DNA of 64,000 bases, from NCBI GenBank assembly GCA_019119895.1, contig DWWD01000028.1, positions 1-64,000 on the forward strand, given 5' to 3'. The notes beneath the pieces are model-generated. The model had not been told where the DNA came from, did not search any database, and saw nothing but the letters and a program-made list of their open reading frames with translations. Each line of letters begins with the position of its first letter. The stretch's first letter is position 1. Positions 43,448 through 52,323 of this stretch are shown one piece after another. Position numbers and translations under genes: made by a program. This DNA comes from Candidatus Anaerostipes avistercoris. Lineage in GTDB: Bacteria > Bacillota > Clostridia > Lachnospirales > Lachnospiraceae.

Positions 43448-45715
43448 ATGATTACGATACCAGTATATGATATGATTATTCTTCCTGACATCGTGTATTA
43501 TTTTAAAAGTGATGTATTCCAGGAATTAAATATAGAAGATGCCAGGAAGGATGAAGAAGTATTATTTTTAATGCTGAAGGAAGATAAGATGCGGTCAGAA
43601 ATGACAGCTGATGATTTCTATCCGATCGGCGTTTCCGGAAGATTTCAGTCCAGAGATGAAAATGGCGTCATCAGTGTGCGGACAACGGAACGCGTCAATG
43701 TCCTTCAGGTCAATGTAACGGAAGACGAGATTGTGGCGTCTATCACTCTGAGAGAAGATCTGGAAGATCTCTCACAGGAAGAATATAAGAAACATTACAG
43801 CAAAATGAGAGACTCTCTCTTAAAATTCGTTCAGGGATTTCAGTGGGGCGTTATGGCGAGAGGCTATATTCTCCACTGGAAGAGCATGGAAGAAACGGTT
43901 TCTTCACTGGCAGGATATCTGAATCTGACCAGTGAAGAAAAATATGATATCCTGGCGGCAGATCAGACATCCATCCGTGTGGAACTCATGGAAAAGGCAA
44001 TCTATGAGTTTATCGAAATGACGAGAGTCGGTCAGGAAGCCGAGAATCAGCAGGTGGAAAGCCATGAGAAAGTTTACCGGGAAGATGCCATCAAGAAACA
44101 GATTGATTTTCTGCAGCGGCAGCTGGACGAGATGCATCCGGAAAATGTATCGGATATTCGCAAATTTGAAAATAAGATCAAAGAATCCGGCATGAATGAT
44201 ACAGCCAGAAGGGAAGCGGAGAAAATCCTGAACCGGATGAAACAGGAAGGAAAGGACAGCCATGAATACGGCATGCTCTATGATTATCTTGATTTTGTCA
44301 CTGGATTATCCTGGAAGAAAGAAGAATTGTCGGATGTGGATCTGCAGGAAGCAGAAGAAGTTCTGGATAAGGAACACTATGGCCTGAAAAAAGTAAAGAG
44401 AAGGATCATTCAGCAGCTGGCGGTTATGGCGCTGAATAAGAAGCAGTCCGGATCCATTCTTCTGTTCGTGGGAGCACCGGGAACCGGAAAAACGAGCATT
44501 GGACAGAGTATTGCGGACGCTCTGCACAGAAAATATGTCCGGGTCAGCCTGGGAGGCGTCCGGGATGAAGCAGAGATTCGCGGACATAGAAGAACCTATG
44601 TGGGAGCTATGCCGGGAAGGATCATGGACGGCATGAAGCGCTGCGGCGCATCCAATCCGGTCATGGTGCTGGATGAAGTGGATAAACTTTCCAGGGATTT
44701 CAGCGGCGATCCTGCCAGCGCACTGCTGGAAGTGCTGGATCCGGAGCAAAATAACAATTTTACGGATCATTATATGAATGTGCCATACGATCTGTCAGAC
44801 GTGCTGTTTGTCTGCACGGCCAACTCGATGGATACGATACCGGAGCCGCTGCTCAACCGTATGGAAGTGATTCAGTTCCCAGGCTATACAGCAGTTGAGA
44901 AATTCCAGATTGCAAGAAAACATCTGCTTCCGAAAGCGATGAAAACAATGGGAATCAAAGCCCAGAATCTGAAAGTAACGGATGAGGCCATTGAGAAGAT
45001 CATCAGTGATTATACGATGGAATCCGGAGTCCGCGGCCTGAAGAAACAGCTGGATACTTTGTGCCGGTACGCTGCTGTAAAACTGGTCAAAGGCGAGCAG
45101 AAGAGTCTTACGGTCAGCCCGAGACGTCTGCAGGAATTCCTGGATCAGAAACCGATCCACCATGATAATATTATGGAAGAAAAGCAGCCAGGTGTTGTCA
45201 CAGGGCTTGCCTGGACGCAGGCAGGAGGAGAAATCCTCTTTATTGAGAGCATGTTTACCAAAGGAAGCGGAAAAGTACAGGTGACCGGACAGCTGGGTGA
45301 TGTAATGAAAGAATCTGTACAAATTGCCATTACTCTGGTAAAATCAAAATATCCGGAAAAAACAGAGATGTTTGAAGAGAACGATTTACATATCCATGTT
45401 CCAGCGGGAGCGGTGCCGAAGGACGGACCTTCCGCAGGTATTACTCTGACTACGGCGATCGCCTCTCTGGCAACAGGGAAAGCGGTTTCTCCGGAATATG
45501 CCATGACTGGAGAAGTTTCTCTGAGAGGCAGAGTGATGCCGATCGGCGGACTTCCGGAAAAACTGATGGCTGCCCAGAGAGCAGGCATATCCAAAGTCCT
45601 GATCCCGGCAGAAAATGTGGATGATCTGGATGAAGTTGCAGATGAAGTAAAAGAAAAATTAAAGATCATACCGGTGAAGACGGTGGATGAAGTATTAAAG
45701 AAAGTGCTGAAGTAA
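43448..45715 (+). CDS. lon: ATP-dependent protease Lon (endopeptidase La)
   Basis: 755 residues, slightly short. LonB/N-terminal substrate domain (to about 200), coiled coil, AAA+ module (Walker A GAPGTGKT from Gly342, Walker B VMVLDEVDK), and protease domain with the catalytic dyad Ser662 (KDGPSAG) and Lys705 (PEKLMAA), spaced 43 residues as in E. coli Lon. Start at 43448 with AAAGGAGGAAT. It degrades damaged and regulatory proteins. Its promoter carries a perfect CIRCE operator, giving HrcA-dependent heat induction. Confidence 0.95.
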   Translation: MITIPVYDMIILPDIVYYFKSDVFQELNIEDARKDEEVLFLMLKEDKMRSEMTADDFYPIGVSGRFQSRDENGVISVRTTERVNVLQVNVTEDEIVASITLREDLEDLSQEEYKKHYSKMRDSLLKFVQGFQWGVMARGYILHWKSMEETVSSLAGYLNLTSEEKYDILAADQTSIRVELMEKAIYEFIEMTRVGQEAENQQVESHEKVYREDAIKKQIDFLQRQLDEMHPENVSDIRKFENKIKESGMNDTARREAEKILNRMKQEGKDSHEYGMLYDYLDFVTGLSWKKEELSDVDLQEAEEVLDKEHYGLKKVKRRIIQQLAVMALNKKQSGSILLFVGAPGTGKTSIGQSIADALHRKYVRVSLGGVRDEAEIRGHRRTYVGAMPGRIMDGMKRCGASNPVMVLDEVDKLSRDFSGDPASALLEVLDPEQNNNFTDHYMNVPYDLSDVLFVCTANSMDTIPEPLLNRMEVIQFPGYTAVEKFQIARKHLLPKAMKTMGIKAQNLKVTDEAIEKIISDYTMESGVRGLKKQLDTLCRYAAVKLVKGEQKSLTVSPRRLQEFLDQKPIHHDNIMEEKQPGVVTGLAWTQAGGEILFIESMFTKGSGKVQVTGQLGDVMKESVQIAITLVKSKYPEKTEMFEENDLHIHVPAGAVPKDGPSAGITLTTAIASLATGKAVSPEYAMTGEVSLRGRVMPIGGLPEKLMAAQRAGISKVLIPAENVDDLDEVADEVKEKLKIIPVKTVDEVLKKVLK

Positions 45716-45724
45716 GCAGGAAAA

Positions 45725-45773
45725 GCATCCCTGGACCTTGTTGAGAAAAGCTCTCAATAAGGTCCGGGGATGT
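45725..45773 (+). terminator. Long hairpin terminator after lon
   Basis: A stem of about 21 bp (CATCCCTGGACCTTGTTGAG with its near complement) and a short loop. The U tract after it is weak. Confidence 0.6.
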
Positions 45774-45834
45774 TATGTTATAATAAACAGGTATCTGATA
45801 CATAAGTTTTTTTAAGAACAGGAGGATTTTTCCG

Positions 45835-45915
45835 ATGAAAAATCACAGATTCTGGGCGTGGGCGATGATCATTTGTCTTGTGATGACCGTCTATACCGGA
45901 TACAAGCACAAATAA
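45835..45915 (+). CDS. 26-residue membrane peptide in the P-type ATPase cluster
   Basis: Reads MKNHRFWAWAMIICLVMTVY plus TGYKHK. AGGAGG lies 9 bases upstream of the ATG. A basic start, one short transmembrane helix with a single Cys and a basic end (YKHK) suggest a small membrane peptide. It is 17 bases upstream of the DUF6110-like gene and probably cotranscribed. It may be a regulator or subunit of the ATPase, which is inference. Confidence 0.6.
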   Translation: MKNHRFWAWAMIICLVMTVYTGYKHK

Positions 45916-45932
45916 TGACAGGAGGCAGAAAT

Positions 45933-46262
45933 ATGTTAGATATCTTAAAAAAATTTGACGTAAAGAAAGGCGGAATCTTTGCCGCAGGGGTTTTATTTGG
46001 AACCGCAGGAATCAAAATCTTATCCAGTAAGGACGCAAAGAAAGTGTACACCAGCTGCACTGCTGCTGTACTCAGAGCGAAAGAATGTATTATGAAGACA
46101 GCGACAACCGTCCAGGAAAATGCGGAAGACATTTACGCAGAAGCACAGCAGATCAACGAGGACAGAGCTGCTGCTGAAGCTGTAGTGGAAGAAGCTGACG
46201 ATATGATGGAAGAGGAAACGACAACAGGCGCCGTATTTGAGGAAGAGGAAGCGGCAGAATAA
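45933..46262 (+). CDS. Small membrane protein, DUF6110-like
   Basis: 109 residues from the ATG at 45933 (AGGAGGCAGAAAT upstream). One weak N-terminal hydrophobic stretch (GGIFAAGVLFGTAGIKIL), a helical middle with two Cys (YTSCTAAVLRAKECI), and a highly acidic C-terminal third. It resembles a family I remember as DUF6110, which occurs next to metal ATPases, but this is from memory only. It sits 3 bases before the ATPase gene; the acidic tail could bind metal cations. Confidence 0.65.
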   Translation: MLDILKKFDVKKGGIFAAGVLFGTAGIKILSSKDAKKVYTSCTAAVLRAKECIMKTATTVQENAEDIYAEAQQINEDRAAAEAVVEEADDMMEEETTTGAVFEEEEAAE

Positions 46263-46265
46263 GAT

Positions 46266-48341
46266 ATGAGGTTTGTTATAAAGCATGAAATCAAAGGACG
46301 TATTCGTATTCACGCCGTACAGAGAAGTATGAGCTGCCGTGAAGCGGATACGTTATATTATTATCTGATGAGCCGCAAATATGTGACATCAGCCAAAGTG
46401 CGCCGGCAGACCCGGGACGTTACGATCTGCTACAATGGCGGCAGGGCAAAAATGATCGATCTTCTGCGCCGGTTCCGCTGTAATGAGGTGGAAGTTCCGG
46501 AGTCTTTTCTGGAGAATTCCGGAAGAGAATTAAATGAAGAATACCGGCAGAAACTGATTCTGCATGTTGTCCGCTGGGCAGGATCCAGGCTGTTCCTGCC
46601 TTATCCGGTGCGGGCGGCGGTAACAGCGGTAAAATCGATAAAATACCTGAAAGAAGGAATCAAAACGCTGGCGAAAGGGAAACTGGAAGTTCCTGTGCTG
46701 GACGGGGCCGCCATTGGTATGTCTGTGATCCGGAGGGATATGGACACGGCAAGTTCCGTTATGTTCCTTCTGGGAGTCGGTGAGATCCTGGAAGAATGGA
46801 CCCATAAGAAGTCTGTGGATGATCTTGCCAGAAGCATGTCTCTGAATGTGAGCAAAGTATGGCTTATGAAAGACGGACAGCAGATCCTTGTATCGTCTTC
46901 TGAAATCCGCAAAGGAGACCAGATCGTGGTACATATGGGAAATGTCATTCCATTTGACGGAGTCGTCACAGAAGGAGAGGCCATGGTAAATCAGTCTTCT
47001 CTGACAGGAGAATCGGTTCCGGTAAGAAAGACAGCGGATGGATATGCCTATGCCGGAACGGTTGTGGAAGAAGGAGAGCTGACCATCTGTGTAAAAGAAA
47101 CCAGCGGTTCTACGAAATTTGAGAAAATCACCGCTATGATCGAGGATTCAGAGAAACTGAAATCTTCTGTGGAAGGAAAGGCAGAGCATCTGGCGGACCG
47201 GCTGGTGCCGTACACTCTGGCGGGAACGGCTCTTACTTATCTGCTGACGAGAAATACAACGAAAGCCTTATCGGTTCTTATGGTAGACTTCTCATGCGCT
47301 CTGAAGCTTGCCATGCCGATTTCCGTGTTGTCGGCAATCCGTGAGGCAGGTTTTTATGATATTACGGTCAAAGGAGGAAAATTCCTGGAAGCCGTGGCGG
47401 AAGCGGACACCATTGTGTTCGATAAGACGGGGACCCTCACGAAAGCGCGGCCGACGGTAGTGGATGTTATTTCCTTTAACGGAGAAGATAAAAACGAACT
47501 CCTGCGGATCGCGGCGTGTCTGGAAGAACATTTTCCTCATTCCATGGCAAAGGCCGTGGTAGATGCGGCGAAAAAGAAAAACCTGATCCATGAGGAAAAT
47601 CATTCCAAGGTTGAATATATTGTTGCCCATGGAATTTCCACGACCATCGATGGGAAAAAAGCCGTAATCGGCAGCCACCATTTTGTTTTCGAGGACGAAA
47701 ACTGTAAAATTCCGGAAGGCATGCAGGAAACCTTTGACGCGCTGAAGCCGGAACATTCCCATCTGTATATGGCCATTGAACAGACTCTGGCGGCGGTTAT
47801 CTGCATCGAAGATCCGCTGAGGGAAGAAGCGGCTGATGCAGTGAAAGCCCTGAAGCAGACAGGAATTGACAAAGTCGTGATGATGACCGGGGACAGCGAG
47901 AGAACGGCGGCATCCATTGCAGGCCGGGTCGGAGTGGATGAATATTATTCCGAGGTGCTCCCGGAAGACAAAGCAGGATATGTGGAAAAAGAAAAAGAGC
48001 AGGGCCGCAAAGTCATTATGATCGGAGACGGGATCAACGATTCTCCGGCGCTTTCTGCGGCGAATGTGGGAATTGCCATCAGCGACGGGGCGGAAATCGC
48101 CAGAGAAATCGCAGACATCACCATAGGAGCGGACAATTTAAATGAGATTGTAACGCTGAAGAAATTAAGCAATCTTCTGATGAAGAGAATCCATAAAAAT
48201 TACCGGATGATCGTGGGGATCAATACAGCCCTGATCTTACTTGGAGTAAGCGGCATGATCCAGCCGACCACATCGGCATTGTTCCACAACATGTCGACGC
48301 TGGCAATTGGACTGAAAAGTATGGAAGACCTGCTTGTGTAA
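46266..48341 (+). CDS. Heavy-metal translocating P-type ATPase with noncanonical metal motif
   Basis: 691 residues. N-terminal ferredoxin-like region (about 1-70) without a CxxC metal motif. Actuator loop SLTGES, phosphorylation motif DKTGTLT with Asp386, HP locus as HFPHS, hinge GDGINDSPAL, and the C-terminal HNMSTLAIGLKS helix all place it in the P1B family. In the metal-binding TM segment it has S343-C344-A345 (DFSCALKLAMP) where most families have CPC, SPC or TPC. That predicts unusual specificity or a poorly described subgroup. Cotranscribed with the two small genes upstream. Confidence 0.88.
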   Translation: MRFVIKHEIKGRIRIHAVQRSMSCREADTLYYYLMSRKYVTSAKVRRQTRDVTICYNGGRAKMIDLLRRFRCNEVEVPESFLENSGRELNEEYRQKLILHVVRWAGSRLFLPYPVRAAVTAVKSIKYLKEGIKTLAKGKLEVPVLDGAAIGMSVIRRDMDTASSVMFLLGVGEILEEWTHKKSVDDLARSMSLNVSKVWLMKDGQQILVSSSEIRKGDQIVVHMGNVIPFDGVVTEGEAMVNQSSLTGESVPVRKTADGYAYAGTVVEEGELTICVKETSGSTKFEKITAMIEDSEKLKSSVEGKAEHLADRLVPYTLAGTALTYLLTRNTTKALSVLMVDFSCALKLAMPISVLSAIREAGFYDITVKGGKFLEAVAEADTIVFDKTGTLTKARPTVVDVISFNGEDKNELLRIAACLEEHFPHSMAKAVVDAAKKKNLIHEENHSKVEYIVAHGISTTIDGKKAVIGSHHFVFEDENCKIPEGMQETFDALKPEHSHLYMAIEQTLAAVICIEDPLREEAADAVKALKQTGIDKVVMMTGDSERTAASIAGRVGVDEYYSEVLPEDKAGYVEKEKEQGRKVIMIGDGINDSPALSAANVGIAISDGAEIAREIADITIGADNLNEIVTLKKLSNLLMKRIHKNYRMIVGINTALILLGVSGMIQPTTSALFHNMSTLAIGLKSMEDLLV

Positions 48342-48357
48342 ACAGAATATCGCAGCA

Positions 48358-48421
48358 AAAAAGAATCCTCTGCAGGCAATGTCATTCAGTTAAGGCATTG
48401 CCCTCAGCAGGATTCTTTCTT
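48358..48421. terminator. Terminator between the ATPase and the convergent gene
   Basis: AAAGAATCCTCTGCAGGCAATG pairs with the CATTGCC and GCAGGATTCTTT segments; the plus exit has TTTCTT. Confidence 0.7.
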
Positions 48422-48851
48422 ATTGCTGTGCCTTCTTCAGGGCATTTTTGATGGTCTGCATTAATATGGTATTGGTATACTGGCTCTGATCATCAAATTG
48501 GATATCATCGATGTTTTCTACTTTAGGGAGCTGCTTGTTGATTTCGTTCAGGGACGGTTCAACCAGAGGATACATGGTTTTGATGGTTTTATCTAAATGC
48601 TTCAGGGCCACAGACTGAGGTTTTCCGTTTTTCACTGTAACCTGCAGTTCCAGCTCGTTTTCACCCAGTGTCAGCGGAGAAGAATACACGCCTTCCGCGT
48701 AGCTGGAAGTTTCAGTGGATTCCGCCGGTTCTTTTGAGGGCGCGAACATAAAAATCAGCAGCAGGATCAGCAGAATGCCCAGCAGGACGAAAATACCGGT
48801 ATAGATCAGTTCTTTTGCCTTGAAGACGACAATTTTCGTTTTAGATGACAT
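48420..48851 (-). CDS. Membrane-anchored protein of unknown function
   Basis: 143 residues; a cytoplasmic start, one transmembrane helix (TGIFVLLGILLILLLIFMF), then an extracytoplasmic domain. Its YAEGVYSSPLTLG and ELQVTVKNGKP parts vaguely resemble FMN-binding-domain strands, but the flavinylated SGAT motif is absent. No firm family. GGGAGGAAG precedes the start at 48851. Convergent with the ATPase gene. Confidence 0.75.
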   Translation of the reverse strand: MSSKTKIVVFKAKELIYTGIFVLLGILLILLLIFMFAPSKEPAESTETSSYAEGVYSSPLTLGENELELQVTVKNGKPQSVALKHLDKTIKTMYPLVEPSLNEINKQLPKVENIDDIQFDDQSQYTNTILMQTIKNALKKAQQ

Positions 48852-48981
48852 AACTTCCTCCCAAAAAGATTCTATTTTAGTATATGACGGGAGAAGGAAA
48901 GATATTCCGAAAATATGGGAAAGCGGATGGGATAGAATTATCTCATCAGGTATTGTATACTATGCTGTAAGGAGATGAATT

Positions 48982-51900
48982 ATGGCGTTACAATTTATTT
49001 TAGGACCGGCAAGGTCCGGAAAGACAACTTATATTTATGACCGGATCATCAGAGAATCCATGGAACACCCTGAGCAGGAGTTTTTTCTTCTGGTGCCGGA
49101 CCAGTCTACCCTCAATGCTCAGAGGGAACTGGTGACGAGACATCCGGGTCATGGAACCATGAACATTGATGTAGTCGGATTTTTCCGTCTGGCGTACCGT
49201 ATTTTCGAAGAACTGTCCTATGTGCCGGAAGATCTGCTGGAGGATGAGGGGAAATCCATGGTCATCCGGAAAGTCATGGAGAAGAATAAGAAGAAATTGA
49301 AGATTTTCGGTTCCAGCATGAAGAAACCGGGATTTATTGAGGAATTGAAATCGTTTTTTGCGGAAATGTATCAGTATGATGTGTCCAGGGCGGATCTGGA
49401 AAGCGCAGCCGGTGAAATGGAACATCCGGGACTTCGCGCGAAGATGGAGGATATCCTTCTTGTCATGGAAGAGTTTGAGGATTATATCAAAGAACGATAT
49501 CTGATTTCAGAGCAGCTTCTGGATGTTCTGGCGGGAAAGATGGAGGAATCCCGGAAATTAAAAGACGCGGTTTTTTATCTGGACGGATTTACCGGATTTA
49601 CTCCGATCCAGAGGAAAGTAATCCGGAAATTAATGAAGCTCGGGAAACAGATTTACATTTCCCTGACAGTGGACGAAGAAGCCGTTTTGAGAGAATACAG
49701 GGAGTATGAACTGTTTGCCATGCCGAAGCGTGAGAGAATGATGCTGATCAGAGATGCCGGAGAAGAAGGCGTGGAGACCGGCAGTGACATTTTCTGCAGG
49801 CCGGACGACAGCGGATCTGCGGAGCTGCGGCATCTGGAGAGGAATCTGTTCCGTTATCCGTATCACATCTGGAAAGAAGCGTGCAGTGACATTGAGATCG
49901 TTCAGGCGATGAATCCCCGGGAAGAAAGTCAGATGATCGCCGGCCGGATCGAGACGCTGGTCAGAGAACAGGGATACCGCTATAAAGACATCGTTGTGCT
50001 GACGGCGGATCTGGAGAGTTATGGAAATGAACTGGAAAGAAGCTTCAGAGATTATCATATTCCTTACTTTGTAGACGCAAACCGAAAGTTAAAGAACAAT
50101 CCCTGCATAGAAACTATTTTATCGGCTCTTCGTATGATCCAGAGTGATTTTTCCTACGATATGGTATTCCGCTATCTGAAATCCGGATTTTCCTGTCTGG
50201 GGCAGGAGGAGACAGATCTTCTGGAAAATTATGTGATTGCCATGGGAATCCGGGGCTACAGCCGGTGGAACATGCCGTTTGCGTCCTCTCTCTTTTCAGA
50301 AGAGGAACAGGAAAGAATCGAAAATTCAAGAAAACGGTTTATGAAAGAAATCCGTCCTCTCAAAGAAGGCCTGAAGAAGAGGGGAGAGACCGTTCTCGGG
50401 AAACTGACCTGTCTCTATGAATTCCTGGAGCGTCTGGAAATCCAGCGCAAAATGGAAGAACAAAAACAGAAATTTGAAGAAGCAGGCGATATGGCGCAGG
50501 CAAAAACCTATGGCAGGGTATATGACCAGGTGCTGGATCTGATGGAACAGATGGCGGATATTCTTGGAGAGGAGAAGCTGTCCTTTGATGACTTCTTGAG
50601 TGTTCTGGAGACGGGAATGGAAGAAATGACCATGGGCGTTATCCCGCCAAGTCTGGATCAGATTGTCATCGGAGATATGGAAAGAACCAGGACCGAGGGC
50701 GTAAAAGTACTCTTTTTTGCAGGAGTCAGTGATGATGCCATACCAAAGCAGAATCAGAAAGGAAATGTGGTCAGTGATTCCCAGAAAGAATTGCTGGAAG
50801 AGAAGGGAATTACCATGGCGCCTACAGCGAAGGCCGCCTCTTATATGGAACAGTTTTATCTTTATCTTACCGTGGCGAAACCGGAAGACAAACTATATTT
50901 GTCTTACAGCGTCATGACGGCTTCCGGTGAAAACAAGCAGCCTTCTTATTTTCTGGATCGGATACGGTCGGTATTTCCGGCGCTGAACATAAAAGAAGCA
51001 GGGAACATCCCTGCGCGCAGCTATACGCCGGAGGCTGCCATGAACCAGGCAGTGTCACTGCTGGAGGAGGAAGAGCTGAGCGAGGAAGAATGGGATCAGC
51101 TGACGGTTCTTCTTTACGGGCTGGAGGGACTGAAACCGGTGGCAGACTGTATTGACGGAAGATTCTATGATAATCAGGCTCATCCGATCAGCAAAAAGCT
51201 GGTAAAAGCCCTGTATGGAGATACCCTGAGGGGAAGCGTCACCAGGATGGAACAGTTCGCCGGATGTGCGTTTTCTCATTTTATGCAGTACGGACTCCGG
51301 CTGAAGAAGCGGATAGAGCATCAGATCCTGCCGGTGGATATGGGACAGGTATTCCACAAAACCATGGAACTGGTAGGAAAACGGACAGACTGGAAGTTTG
51401 CGGATGACGCGTCCAGAGACGCGTTTGTTGATCAGACGGTGGAAGATGCGGTTTCAGAAGTCCAGCAGGAAATTCTGGAAAGCAGCAGCAGGAATCACTA
51501 TCTGATGGACCGGATGAAACGGATTTCCAGGCGTGCTGTGTGGGCCATGGAACAGTATATCCGGAGGGGAGATTTTACCCCGGAAGAGTACGAAGTGGCC
51601 TTTTCAGAGGAAAACCGGCTGGAATCCATGTGTTTTTCTCTGGATGAAGGAGAAAAAATGGTCTTTTCCGGCGTGGTGGACCGGATGGACAGCATGGAGG
51701 ATGAAGAAAACAAATATATTAAGATCATCGATTATAAATCCGGAAATGTAACATTTGATTTCGCGAAAATCATAAATGGACTGCAGATGCAGCTGATCAT
51801 TTATATGAACGCCATGCTGGAGCTCTATGAGAAGAAAGGCAGCAAGCGGGTTCTCCCTGCTGGAATGTTTTATTTCCATATGGATGATCCGATGGTGGAA

Positions 51901-52323
51901 GCCGCCCCGCAGGATGAGGCGGAGACCCAGCTGCTGAAGACCATGAAAATGAGCGGCGTGGCAAACAGTGATTTTGACCTGATTCCGAAAATAGAACATC
52001 CGGGGGAGGAAGGGTTTCTGTCCATTCCGGTGCAGGCGACGAAAAGCGGATACCATAAGCGGTCGTCCATTCTGGATACGAATCAAATGCTGAAGCTGGG
52101 AGCTTTGGTGGAAAATAAGATGAAGGAACTGGGCAATGCGCTGATGAAGGGGGATGTTGCCATCCGGCCGTATGAATACAAGGGACAAATGCCCTGTGAT
52201 TACTGCAGTTTCCGCCATATCTGCGCTTTTGAAAACGGAACGGATCTGGTGAAACGAATCAAAACCATGTCATTGGAGGAGGGAAAACATGCCTTGGACG
52301 AAGGAACAACAGAAAGTCATTGA
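48982..52323 (+). CDS. addB: Helicase-exonuclease AddAB subunit AddB
   Basis: 1113 residues. Walker A GPARSGKTT at the N-terminus; UvrD-like but partly degenerate helicase fold; a C-terminal PD-(D/E)xK nuclease domain (IIDYKSGNV) with the iron-sulfur cluster cysteines ending in CDYCSFRHIC. Works with AddA to resect double-strand breaks to a Chi-like site and load RecA. The 3' end overlaps addA by 35 bases. Confidence 0.93.
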   Translation: MALQFILGPARSGKTTYIYDRIIRESMEHPEQEFFLLVPDQSTLNAQRELVTRHPGHGTMNIDVVGFFRLAYRIFEELSYVPEDLLEDEGKSMVIRKVMEKNKKKLKIFGSSMKKPGFIEELKSFFAEMYQYDVSRADLESAAGEMEHPGLRAKMEDILLVMEEFEDYIKERYLISEQLLDVLAGKMEESRKLKDAVFYLDGFTGFTPIQRKVIRKLMKLGKQIYISLTVDEEAVLREYREYELFAMPKRERMMLIRDAGEEGVETGSDIFCRPDDSGSAELRHLERNLFRYPYHIWKEACSDIEIVQAMNPREESQMIAGRIETLVREQGYRYKDIVVLTADLESYGNELERSFRDYHIPYFVDANRKLKNNPCIETILSALRMIQSDFSYDMVFRYLKSGFSCLGQEETDLLENYVIAMGIRGYSRWNMPFASSLFSEEEQERIENSRKRFMKEIRPLKEGLKKRGETVLGKLTCLYEFLERLEIQRKMEEQKQKFEEAGDMAQAKTYGRVYDQVLDLMEQMADILGEEKLSFDDFLSVLETGMEEMTMGVIPPSLDQIVIGDMERTRTEGVKVLFFAGVSDDAIPKQNQKGNVVSDSQKELLEEKGITMAPTAKAASYMEQFYLYLTVAKPEDKLYLSYSVMTASGENKQPSYFLDRIRSVFPALNIKEAGNIPARSYTPEAAMNQAVSLLEEEELSEEEWDQLTVLLYGLEGLKPVADCIDGRFYDNQAHPISKKLVKALYGDTLRGSVTRMEQFAGCAFSHFMQYGLRLKKRIEHQILPVDMGQVFHKTMELVGKRTDWKFADDASRDAFVDQTVEDAVSEVQQEILESSSRNHYLMDRMKRISRRAVWAMEQYIRRGDFTPEEYEVAFSEENRLESMCFSLDEGEKMVFSGVVDRMDSMEDEENKYIKIIDYKSGNVTFDFAKIINGLQMQLIIYMNAMLELYEKKGSKRVLPAGMFYFHMDDPMVEAAPQDEAETQLLKTMKMSGVANSDFDLIPKIEHPGEEGFLSIPVQATKSGYHKRSSILDTNQMLKLGALVENKMKELGNALMKGDVAIRPYEYKGQMPCDYCSFRHICAFENGTDLVKRIKTMSLEEGKHALDEGTTESH

